From assembly GCA_020632755.1 (NCBI GenBank), contig JACKEY010000004.1, forward strand, positions 62,001 through 126,000: a stretch of DNA of 64,000 bases. The letters run 5' to 3'. The DNA is from Alphaproteobacteria bacterium. GTDB taxonomy: Bacteria > Myxococcota_A > UBA796 > UBA2385. Below are positions 40,729 through 48,540 of this stretch, one piece after another (positions within the stretch are counted from its first letter, which is position 1; every line of letters begins with the position of its first letter). The notes below the pieces were generated by a model. The model was given only the letters and a program-made list of their open reading frames with translations, searched no databases and was not told where the DNA came from. Both the position numbers and the translations under genes were made by a program.

Positions 40729-41700
40729 GTGTCGCGCTCCTCCTCCCCTCTGTCGCTCGCCGCGGTCCTGGCCCTCGTCGCCGGGCTGTCCGCCTGTACC
40801 GACCACGAAGCCGAGCGCCGCACGGCGGCCCGGGACGCCCTGCAGGCCGCCGCCGACACCGTCCGCCAGGCCGAGCAGCCCACCGAAGCGCAGCTGACGG
40901 CCCTGGCCGAGGCGGCGCGCCAGGCCGCGCTGCTGCAGGGCCACGATCCCGCGCTGGACACCCTGGTCGGCGACGCCCAGGCGAACCTGCTGCTGCGCGG
41001 CAAAGAAGGCGCCGACTGGCTCAAGGCCCATCCCGCCCCCGACGACCCGGAGTGGCAGCGTGCCGCCCGAGACGCCGCCCTGCGCGCCGGGGATCTGGCC
41101 TGGCTCGACGAGCTGCTCCAGGCCCGTGACATCCGGATCGACCTGGACCTGCCGGCGGTCGAGCAGACCGTGCGCCTCGCGAAGCGCGACCGCGCCATCG
41201 ACGCCGACACCCTGGTCCAGGTCGCGGCCGACTGCGCCCTGCTGGACGCGCGCCCGCCGTCGGGGCGGAGGCAGATCGACTACCCGGTGCGGCCCACCTT
41301 CTTCCGGGCCCTCGAGCTGCTGGGTGCGTCTCGCGTGGTGGTCGGCAACGTGGCGCTGGTGCGCAACCCGCGGACCGGGGCCGACCGGCACTGGCAGTGC
41401 CACAGCGCCTTCATCAGCGCGGACGACCCGACCACCTTCCCCGACGGCATCCCGGCCCGCGGCATGGTCGTCGGCGTCACCGACGGCCTGGTGCGCGGCT
41501 GGATCGACATCGAGGGCAGCTCGGCCGGGCCGTGGGCCCGCTCGTCGCACACGCCGGAGCTGGCCGAGCGCTGGCTGCTGGCGGCCGAGTACCTCGAAGA
41601 GCTGGGCGGCACCCCGGCGGCGGAAGCCGCGGTCGTCGAGCGCTACGGGAACACGCTCAAGGCCACCACGGGGGCAGAGGGCGGCACGGGTTCGGAGTAG
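40729..41700 (+). CDS. Lipoprotein, unknown function
   Basis: 323 aa from GTG 40729, chosen because GGAG (40719-40722) is correctly spaced and gives the signal MSRSSSPLSLAAVLALVAGLSAC-TDH; earlier in-frame starts lack an SD. The N-terminal half is helical (AARDALQAAADTVRQAEQPTEAQLTALAEAARQAALLQG). The C-terminal half is mixed, with NVALVRNPRTGADRHWQC and FPDGIPARGMVVGVTDGLVRGWIDIEG. No recognised family. It lies 9 bases before the hydrolase-type lipoprotein at 41710, so the two probably belong to one transcript that continues to 45014. Confidence 0.65.
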   Translation: MSRSSSPLSLAAVLALVAGLSACTDHEAERRTAARDALQAAADTVRQAEQPTEAQLTALAEAARQAALLQGHDPALDTLVGDAQANLLLRGKEGADWLKAHPAPDDPEWQRAARDAALRAGDLAWLDELLQARDIRIDLDLPAVEQTVRLAKRDRAIDADTLVQVAADCALLDARPPSGRRQIDYPVRPTFFRALELLGASRVVVGNVALVRNPRTGADRHWQCHSAFISADDPTTFPDGIPARGMVVGVTDGLVRGWIDIEGSSAGPWARSSHTPELAERWLLAAEYLEELGGTPAAEAAVVERYGNTLKATTGAEGGTGSE

Positions 41701-41709
41701 GCTGCCGCC

Positions 41710-43602
41710 ATGCTCTGGACCCTCCTCCTCCTCCTCTCCTGTGCCGACAAGGGCGGGGACAGCGGCGCCGACGGCGTCGCTCCCGGCGCCGACAAGCCGG
41801 CGCTCACGCCCTTCCCCTCGGCCCACTTCGTCGGCGACGACGGCCACCTGGCGCTCCCTGCCGGGCTGCCGATGGTGGACGACGGGACGGCCTTCCCCGT
41901 CGAGCGGCTGACCTGGCGGACGGGCTTCTCGGTCGTGCAGACCACCGTCATCGCGCCCGAGGTCGCCCTCGACGGCGCCTCGCTGCCCGGCGTCGACGAC
42001 CTGGGCGCGGCCGACGCCAGCGTCCAGCTGTGGGACCTGGACCGCGGCGAGCGCCTGCTGGCCTTCGCCGAGCTCGACGCGTGGTGCGACCACGCCGAAG
42101 ACGACCCCGCCTGCGCGGAAGAGGTCCCGACCCTGCTGGTGCGGCCGATGCAGCCGATGCCCGTCGGCCACCGGGTCGCCGTGGTCGTGACGAACGGCGT
42201 GCGCACCGCGGCGGGCGAGCCGTGGGCGGGGCCGGCCTGGTTCTCGGACCTGCTGGCGGGCCGGCCGGGCGAGGGGCTGGCCGAGTGGGAGGCGCACTAC
42301 GCCGGGCTGGTCGAACAGCTTCAAGGCTACGGCGTCGCCGGCATCGTGCTGGCCGTGGACTTCCCGGTGGGCGACGGCACCGCGCCCACCCGGGCGCTGG
42401 CGGCGGCCGGGTCGACCCCCACGGCCTTCGCCTTCGACCGGACGCGGGACGCCGACGCGGGCGACAGCCTGCCCGACCGCATGTGGAAGCAGGCCGAGGG
42501 CAGCTACACCGTCGACGCCTGGCTGGTCGACGACACGACCTTCGCGCTGGACGCCGCCGGGGTGCCGGCCCTGCAGGGCAGCACGGAAGCCGACCTCTAC
42601 GTCATCGTCCCCGACAGCGTGCGCGACGCCGCGGCGGGCTCGGTGCCCGTGTGGATCTTCGGCCACGGCATCTTCAGCAAGCCGGCCGACTACCTGGGCC
42701 GTGACGAAGACAGCAGCGCCATGATCGAGCTGGCCGACCGCGCCGGGGCGATCATCGTGGCGACCACCTGGCGGGGCCTGACCCAGAGCGACCTGCTGAC
42801 CGCGGTGACCGTCGGCAACGACTTCGGGCGCATCCCCGAGCTGACCGACAAGCTGGCCGTCGGCGTGGGCAACACCATCGCCCTGCGCCGGCTGCTCACC
42901 GACGGCGACCTGCTGGCCGACCCCTTCTTCGAGGGGCTGTTCCCCGACGGGCACGTCGCTGCCGACACCCTGCGGTACCACGGCATCTCGCTCGGCGGCA
43001 TCGAAGGCGCGACCTTCCTGGCGCTGGACCCGGCCGTGCCCCACGGCGTGCTGCACGTCGGCGGCAGCACCTGGTCGACCATGCTCGAGCGCAGCAGCAA
43101 CTGGCCCCAGTTCGAGATCCTGGTCGCCGACGGCATCCCGTCTCCCGCCGACCGCCAGCTGCTCTACGCGGCCAGCCAGCTGTTCTGGGACCAGGCCGAT
43201 CCCGCCGGCTACGTCGATGATCTCGCCGGCCGCAGCGTGCTGTGGCAGGAGAGCATGGGCGACGAGCAGGTGCCCAACATCACGACCGAGAGCATCGCGC
43301 GCGGTGCTGGCGCCACGCTCCTGCAGCCCTCCGTGTCGGACCCCTGGGCCCTGGACCCGGGCGACGGTCCCCTGACCGGCCCCGCCGTGGCCCAGTTCGA
43401 CCCCCAGGTCGGCCGCCCGCCCCAGGAGAACCGCCCGGCCGAGGTCAGCGGCGCCCACGCCACGCCGCGTACCTGGGAAGGCGCCATCGCCCAGAGCCTG
43501 CGCTTCCTGGACCCCGACGTCCCTGGCGTCGTCGAGCACTTCTGCGGCGACGCCCCGTGCACCGCCGACAACACGGGCGACATCGAAGCCGGGGCCGACT
43601 GA
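41710..43602 (+). CDS. Lipoprotein alpha/beta hydrolase, large
   Basis: 630 aa from ATG 41710. Signal MLWTLLLLLSC lacks any basic residue. An acidic Asp/Gly linker is followed by a beta-rich N-terminal region (YVIVP-type and PVWIFGHGIFSKPADYLG oxyanion segment), the nucleophile elbow YHGISLGGIEGATF (Ser in G-I-S-L-G), and C-terminal ETHG-like acidic segments. It is bacterial-lipase-like in plan, and the substrate is unknown. As a lipoprotein it would act in the periplasm or at the surface. The next gene starts at the base after its stop. Confidence 0.78.
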   Translation: MLWTLLLLLSCADKGGDSGADGVAPGADKPALTPFPSAHFVGDDGHLALPAGLPMVDDGTAFPVERLTWRTGFSVVQTTVIAPEVALDGASLPGVDDLGAADASVQLWDLDRGERLLAFAELDAWCDHAEDDPACAEEVPTLLVRPMQPMPVGHRVAVVVTNGVRTAAGEPWAGPAWFSDLLAGRPGEGLAEWEAHYAGLVEQLQGYGVAGIVLAVDFPVGDGTAPTRALAAAGSTPTAFAFDRTRDADAGDSLPDRMWKQAEGSYTVDAWLVDDTTFALDAAGVPALQGSTEADLYVIVPDSVRDAAAGSVPVWIFGHGIFSKPADYLGRDEDSSAMIELADRAGAIIVATTWRGLTQSDLLTAVTVGNDFGRIPELTDKLAVGVGNTIALRRLLTDGDLLADPFFEGLFPDGHVAADTLRYHGISLGGIEGATFLALDPAVPHGVLHVGGSTWSTMLERSSNWPQFEILVADGIPSPADRQLLYAASQLFWDQADPAGYVDDLAGRSVLWQESMGDEQVPNITTESIARGAGATLLQPSVSDPWALDPGDGPLTGPAVAQFDPQVGRPPQENRPAEVSGAHATPRTWEGAIAQSLRFLDPDVPGVVEHFCGDAPCTADNTGDIEAGAD

Positions 43603-44502
43603 GTGTTCTTCCTGCCCACCGTCGACCCGGCCCTGTTCCACCGCGACCCCGTCGACCCCGGCGCCGACCTGCGGCTGCGCTACCTCGGCACCGCCGGCTT
43701 CGTGCTCGAGGCCGACCAGCACACCATCGTCGTCGACCCCTACGTCAGCCGCTGCGGCGTGGGCGCCACCCTGTTCGGACGGCTCGTCCCCGACGAGGCC
43801 CGCATCCGGCGCATCCTGCCGCGGGCGAACGACGTGCTGGTCGGCCACGCCCACTACGACCACGTCCTCGACGGGCCCGCCCTGTGCCACCACACCGGCG
43901 CCCGGCTCATCGGCAGCAGCGCCGTCGGCATGTGCGGCCGGGCCGCCGGCCTGCCCGAAGACCAGATCGTCGTCACCGCCGGCCGCGAGGACATCGAGAG
44001 CGGCCCGGGCATCGTGCGCGGCCTGCCGAGCCTGCACGGTCGCGTCTACATGGGCCGCGTCACCCTGCCGGGCGACATCACGAGCCCCCCGTCGTGGCCC
44101 CCGCGGTTCACCGAGCTGCGCCACGGCCAGGTGCTCAACTGGTTCGTCGAGCTGGGCGGCGTGACCATGGTCCACGTCGACTCCGCCGACTTCCTGCGCG
44201 ACGAGTTCCTGGACCTGGACCGGGCCCACGGCGTCCGGGAGCGCGGCGTCGACGTGCTGTGCCTGTGCGCCATCGGCCGGGCCCACCGCCCCGACTACGT
44301 GCGCGAGGCCGTCGAGCTGCTGCGGCCGCGCACCATCGTCGCCTGCCACTGGGACCTGTTCAGCACCCCCTACGAAGCCGAGCCACGGCTCCTGCCCTTC
44401 GTCGATCTGCCCGGCTTCGTCGACGAGATCCGCCAGGCCGGCTGCCGCCCGGTCGTGCTGCCCTTCGACGGCGAGCTCGGGGTCCGGGCCGGGGTCGGAT
44501 GA
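43603..44502 (+). CDS. MBL-fold metallo-hydrolase (UlaG-like)
   Basis: 299 aa from GTG 43603, directly after the preceding stop. Metal-binding motifs include LVGHAHYDHVLDG (H-x-H-x-D-H), RGLPSLHGRVYM and HVDSADFL with the later metal-ligand Asp, and IVACHWDLFSTPY. The first strand LRYLGTAGFVLEADQHTIVVDPYV is characteristic of UlaG-like lactonase/phosphodiesterase branches. No signal peptide is visible. The substrate is unknown. Confidence 0.82.
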   Translation: MFFLPTVDPALFHRDPVDPGADLRLRYLGTAGFVLEADQHTIVVDPYVSRCGVGATLFGRLVPDEARIRRILPRANDVLVGHAHYDHVLDGPALCHHTGARLIGSSAVGMCGRAAGLPEDQIVVTAGREDIESGPGIVRGLPSLHGRVYMGRVTLPGDITSPPSWPPRFTELRHGQVLNWFVELGGVTMVHVDSADFLRDEFLDLDRAHGVRERGVDVLCLCAIGRAHRPDYVREAVELLRPRTIVACHWDLFSTPYEAEPRLLPFVDLPGFVDEIRQAGCRPVVLPFDGELGVRAGVG

Positions 44503-45014
44503 GCCTGCTGCTGCTGGCCATGGGCTGCATGAGCCTGCGCGCCGTCGCCGTCTACGAGCCCCGCAAGCCCGTGCCCGACCGCTACCCCGACCCCGTCGAC
44601 GGACCGCCGGCCACCCACTCCCCGCCGGTGGTCGCCGTGCTCGGGGACCTCAAGGCCGACTTCCCCCACTACAGCTTCGGCTACTCCCTGCGCGGCCGGG
44701 GCGGTCCCCAGGCCGCCGAGCTGGCGCTGGGCATCGTCGCCTGCCTCGACAGCAGCACCCCCGTGCTGGTCGAAGGCTGCGGCCGGGTCCAGGCCCTGGA
44801 CACCGGCTACCGCGATCACCGGGGCTTCCTGGGCGTCGGCGCGCCCAGCGCCGAGCTGGCCACCTGGATCCCGCTGACCGGCGACGTCGACGGCGCCGGC
44901 CACCTCGTGCTCAGCACCCAGGTCGGCTACGACCTGCGCTGGGCGCCCATCCGGCTGTCCCACTACTGGTGGGGCGTCGGCGTCGGGTGGGGCTGGCGGG
45001 TGCCGGCGATCTGA
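44499..45014 (+). CDS. Small lipoprotein, unknown function
   Basis: 171 aa from ATG 44499, which overlaps the MBL stop as ATGA. Signal MSLLLLAMGC-MSL without basic residues. The mature protein is short with alternating strands and aromatics (HYSFGYSLRGRGGPQAAELALGIVACL, GYDLRWAPIRLSHYWWGVGVGWGW), suggesting an outer-membrane-associated or lipid-facing protein. No family recognised. It is the last gene of the plus-strand group 40729-45014. Confidence 0.62.
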   Translation: MSLLLLAMGCMSLRAVAVYEPRKPVPDRYPDPVDGPPATHSPPVVAVLGDLKADFPHYSFGYSLRGRGGPQAAELALGIVACLDSSTPVLVEGCGRVQALDTGYRDHRGFLGVGAPSAELATWIPLTGDVDGAGHLVLSTQVGYDLRWAPIRLSHYWWGVGVGWGWRVPAI

Positions 45015-45021
45015 CCGGCCG

Positions 45022-45048
45022 GCTCGGGGCCGCTACTCCGGCCCGAGC
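45022..45048. terminator. Hairpin between convergent genes, overlapping the amidohydrolase stop codon
   Basis: GCTCGGGGCCG (45022-45032) pairs with CGGCCCGAGC (45039-45048) with one bulged G and a six-base loop. The loop contains the minus-strand stop codon of the amidohydrolase (45033-45035). Placed just after the plus-strand stop at 45014, it is a plausible terminator for that group. Confidence 0.5.
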
Positions 45049-46388
45049 GGCCGAACGCGCCGGCCCGCGCGCCACACCCCCGCGATGTCCTGCGTGGCCG
45101 TGATGTCGCGGGTCGGATCGCCGACGACCAGCAGCAGGTCGGCCGTCTGCCCCGGCGCGATCCGCCCGAAGTCCACGCCCAGCGCCGGGTCGCCGGCCAG
45201 CCAGTCCGCCGTCTTGCCCGTGGCGCCGGCCAGCACGTCGGCCGGCGGCATGCCGGCGTCCACCAGGGCCGCCATCTCGCGGTGCAGCCCGCTGCCCGGC
45301 CAGATGCCCGGCAGGGGCGCGTCCGTGCCGACCAGCACCGGCACCCCGGCGTCGTGCATGCGGCGGGTCACCTCGCCGAAGCCCGGGTCGATCTGCCCGG
45401 CGAAGGACGTGAAGGCCGGGTACTTCCGCACGATCTTCTCGCGGCCGGCGATCAGCTCCTCCGACACCTCGCCGTAGCCGAGCGACCGATCCAGGGCCGA
45501 CGGCTGCCAGCGCCCGGCCATCAGGTCGGCCGTCGCCTCGAAGCCGTACAGCGTCGCCACCACCGGCACACCGGACGCCGCCAGCTCGGCCAGCCCCTCC
45601 TCCGACAGCCCGCCGCGCCAGATGCCGTGCACCAGCAGGTCCGCTCCGGCCCGCACGGCGGCCAGCGCGTTGTGCTCGTCGCCGATGTGCACCACCACGC
45701 GGGCGCCGCGGGCGTGCGCCTCCGTCACCAGGGCGGCCAGCACCTCGTCCGACATCTCCGGCGCCCCCACCGGCAGCTCGTCACAGATCAGCTTCACCCA
45801 CGCCGGGTCCTGGGCCAGCGTGTCCTCGATGACCTTCGCCGCGTCTTCGGGGCGGTCCACCTGCGGAATCGTCGCCGCGATCACCGCGTCCACCGGCCAG
45901 GGCAGCAGCGCCTTGCCCAGCACCAGCGGGTGCCCGCCCTTCGTCGTGATCGGCAGGTGCGCCACGTACACCCGCGGCGTCGCCTCGGCCGCGGCCGCCT
46001 TGCGTGTGTCCGGCGCCCGTCCCCCCATGTCCATCACCGTCGTCGCCCCCGCGGCCAGCCACGACTGCAGGTTCGCCACCGGGTCCGGCGGCACCAGCTG
46101 GCCCGGGATCGACACCGGCGACCCCACGTGCACGTGCGCGTCGATGAGCCCGGGCAGCAGCGTCGCGCCCGTGCCGACCACCACCGTGTCGTAGACCGGC
46201 CCCCCCGTCGCCTGCACCGACACGATGCGGCCGTCCGCCACCGCGACGTCCTGGCCCGGGACCACCATGCGCGTGTCGGGGTCGAAGACCGCCACGTCGC
46301 GGATCGTGAACGACTCGGGTGGGTCGAGGGTGAGCTGAGCCGGGGTCGAGGAGCAGGCGAGGAGGAGGGGGAGGAGGGGGGTGGTCAT
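45033..46388 (-). CDS. Amidohydrolase-family lipoprotein
   Basis: 451 aa from ATG 46388 (ATGA overlap with the tetR-like stop). Signal MTTPLLPLLLAC-SST. Amidohydrolase/imidazolonepropionase-like metal motifs: LIDAHVHVG (H-x-H), WVKLICDELPVG with the possible carbamylated Lys, RVVVHIGDEHNAL and DLLVHGIW for the two later His, and LVGTDAPLPG for the Asp. C-terminal ADLLLVVGDPTRDI closes the composite beta-sandwich. Secreted amidohydrolases of this type often act on cyclic amides or peptides. A TetR regulator directly upstream suggests regulated expression. Confidence 0.85.
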   Translation of the reverse strand: MTTPLLPLLLACSSTPAQLTLDPPESFTIRDVAVFDPDTRMVVPGQDVAVADGRIVSVQATGGPVYDTVVVGTGATLLPGLIDAHVHVGSPVSIPGQLVPPDPVANLQSWLAAGATTVMDMGGRAPDTRKAAAAEATPRVYVAHLPITTKGGHPLVLGKALLPWPVDAVIAATIPQVDRPEDAAKVIEDTLAQDPAWVKLICDELPVGAPEMSDEVLAALVTEAHARGARVVVHIGDEHNALAAVRAGADLLVHGIWRGGLSEEGLAELAASGVPVVATLYGFEATADLMAGRWQPSALDRSLGYGEVSEELIAGREKIVRKYPAFTSFAGQIDPGFGEVTRRMHDAGVPVLVGTDAPLPGIWPGSGLHREMAALVDAGMPPADVLAGATGKTADWLAGDPALGVDFGRIAPGQTADLLLVVGDPTRDITATQDIAGVWRAGRRVRPLGPE

Positions 46389-47035
46389 GGGGGGAGGCGC
46401 TCGCGGAGGTGGGAGAGGAGGAGATCCACGGACCAGGCGTGCCAGGCCTCGCCGTCCCGGCCGTCGCAGGCCGCGAGCGTGTCGGCGAGCACCGGGCGGG
46501 TGCCGGCGACCGCGGCCGCTTCGCCGCGGGCCAGCGGCGCCTGGTCCACCAGCGTCGACGGAGCGGGGGCGTGCAGGTTCGCCGCCTGGCCGATCACCAG
46601 CACCGACAGCGTCTTGAAGGCCCAGACCGTGTCGTCCGCCGAGAGGCCCGCCGCCCGGAGCACCGCGAAGGTGCGCTCCGCCTGGTCCAGCCAGGCCGGG
46701 CTTCGCGGCGGCCGGGCCGCGAACAGCGGGATCAGCTGGGGGTGGGCGCGCAGCAGGTCCCGCCACTGGCCGGCCAGCCGCCGCAGGTGGACGTCCCAGC
46801 GGGGCTCGGCCACCGGCGACAGCCCGGCCAGCAGTGCCTCGTAGATGCCCGCCAGCAGCGCTTCCTTGCCGGACACCACGTGGTACAGGCTGGCAGCCGT
46901 CACGCCCAGTCGGCCCGCGAGCGCACGCATGGTCAGCGCGTCCAGGCCGTCGGCGTCGATGATCGCCAGCGCGGCCGCATGGATGCGCGGGGCGGTGAGC
47001 GGCACGTGGTCGGAGTCGGCGCGGGGGCGGGGCAT
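46385..47035 (-). CDS. TetR/AcrR-family transcriptional regulator
   Basis: 216 aa from ATG 47035 (MPRPRADSDH). The HTH is TMRALAGRLGVTAASLYHVVSGKEALLAGIY near residue 40, and the helical ligand-binding domain follows. An upstream ATG would add residues encoded in lower-GC sequence and is less likely. Its stop overlaps the amidohydrolase start (ATGA), so this regulator and the enzyme form an operon. The effector may be the amidohydrolase substrate or product (inference). Confidence 0.85.
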   Translation of the reverse strand: MPRPRADSDHVPLTAPRIHAAALAIIDADGLDALTMRALAGRLGVTAASLYHVVSGKEALLAGIYEALLAGLSPVAEPRWDVHLRRLAGQWRDLLRAHPQLIPLFAARPPRSPAWLDQAERTFAVLRAAGLSADDTVWAFKTLSVLVIGQAANLHAPAPSTLVDQAPLARGEAAAVAGTRPVLADTLAACDGRDGEAWHAWSVDLLLSHLRERLPP

Positions 47036-47040
47036 GCGCC

Positions 47041-48540
47041 GGGAATCTAACGAGGTTTGGTTTGATCTAGGGGCCTTGTGTGGCGGAATAGTCAAAGCGA
47101 CGCAGGTTGCATTGGAAGGGCCACAAGCAGTAGCGACTCACGTTGGTACACCACTCGTTGAAGCTGGTGGATTGAGTCGTGGCTGGTTCTTCTGGCTCGA
47201 TCTTGTCCCCCATTGGAATTCCGTGCTCGCCGCGTATCGCGAACAATTGCGTCAGTGATCCGTCCGCGTTCCTCACGGCATAGGACTCGCTGGTGAATCC
47301 GAACAGGTTTGATGTTCTGGTGATGGTGGACGGAGGCTCGGCGAGATTCTGGCGCTCGCACACCGACTGCGTAAACGTTCCAATCTGGGAGATCTTGCCG
47401 CGAAACTCGACGCGTTTGAGGGTACGGGAACTGCTGCTCGAGGGCAAATTCAAGCGCCAGTCTAGAACGTTGAAGATGTCGCTTTCGAAGTCAGCGATAT
47501 CGTCAAAGGAGAAATTGGCGCAGAGCACCGTGCCGCATTTCTTGAACTCGCGAATCCGGAGCGACCCTGTTGACTTTGCGCCGACGGTGGCAGCGAACGG
47601 CGCTCGATCCGTAGGGTAGGACGCTATGCCCCCAACAAACTTGTCTCGGCTCTGCAGCCATGGGGCCGATTGCGGGTCCGTGAAGGCGAAGATGGTTTCA
47701 GACTTCACCCATTGGTCGTTCGCGTCGAGCGTCCAATCGGTCGCCTGTCCAACTGCCGCAATCCGTGGGCCGGCAAGTCCTGACGGATCCCAGTGGAACT
47801 CGGTGGTTCCCTCCTGTGTCTCGATGAAGCTGGCTCGATAGCGCGTCGAGAGTATCTCGTACATCTGCTCGGTAATGTCGTCTGTCGGCGCAGGAGCGAA
47901 GGTCCCACATCCTGTCAGCAGGAGAGCCACCAGGACTTCGGCGGTTACGATGCGCATGGTCAATTCTCGTGCCTCGTACAAGCGGTGCGCAGAAGAGATA
48001 TCGTGTCGGATTTTGAAAACAGTCCTCTTGACGCGCGCTCTTCACGAACGCTTGTTGCCCGCGTCAATGCCTCAAGGGTTCGTTCGTGATTGGTCCACAC
48101 ACTCCTACCTGATAGCAACAGCGCGAGCGTGTCGGCTGCCACCAAATCGCTCGGCTGTGATAGCGCGGCCAGCGCGCATGCCTCTGCTGTTACCGGGGTC
48201 GGTAGGCCGTAGTGTATGAGGATCGCTGCACAGTAGTTTTTCATCGTGCTGTTGCCTTGACGTAGAATAGCGTCTGCTTCGAACCGGGTCGCGATCGTGT
48301 GTTCATGTTTGTTGTTCCTGGCGAGTCGGGCAATACGCAGTTCGCCAACAAGCAGGCTTATGCGAACGGAAGAGTTGGCGATCAACGAGGCCGCTTCGAC
48401 CAGGGCCATGTCGGCTTCTCGTGCGACTTGCGCTCGAACGTTGGAAGAGCGGAGGATCACCTCGGACCGTGCCTCCTGGGTGGTTGAGCGCGATCGCATC
48501 GCCATCTGACGCGCCACCGATGCGGCCTGATGTGCACTCT
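47041..48540. other. Low-GC island within a high-GC window
   Basis: Base composition drops sharply here: the line 47461-47520 has 27 G+C of 60, whereas 48841-48900 has 45 of 60. The island covers a small lipoprotein gene and the final ~190 codons of the kinase gene. It ends abruptly inside that gene, which suggests recent acquisition or replacement of its 3' end. Confidence 0.7.
47067..47957 (-). CDS. Lipoprotein in low-GC island, unknown function
   Basis: 296 aa from ATG 47957, two bases after the kinase stop. Signal MRIVTAEVLVALLLTGC-GTF with lipobox and a basic n-region, unlike the charge-free signals elsewhere in the window. The mature protein is a mixed alpha/beta chain (TEFHWDPSGLAGPRIAAVGQATDW, GKISQIGTFTQSVCERQNL) with six Cys. 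Codon and base use differ from the surrounding genes. No family recognised. The position right after the kinase suggests it may be a partner or substrate. Confidence 0.68.
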   Translation of the reverse strand: MRIVTAEVLVALLLTGCGTFAPAPTDDITEQMYEILSTRYRASFIETQEGTTEFHWDPSGLAGPRIAAVGQATDWTLDANDQWVKSETIFAFTDPQSAPWLQSRDKFVGGIASYPTDRAPFAATVGAKSTGSLRIREFKKCGTVLCANFSFDDIADFESDIFNVLDWRLNLPSSSSSRTLKRVEFRGKISQIGTFTQSVCERQNLAEPPSTITRTSNLFGFTSESYAVRNADGSLTQLFAIRGEHGIPMGDKIEPEEPATTQSTSFNEWCTNVSRYCLWPFQCNLRRFDYSATQGP

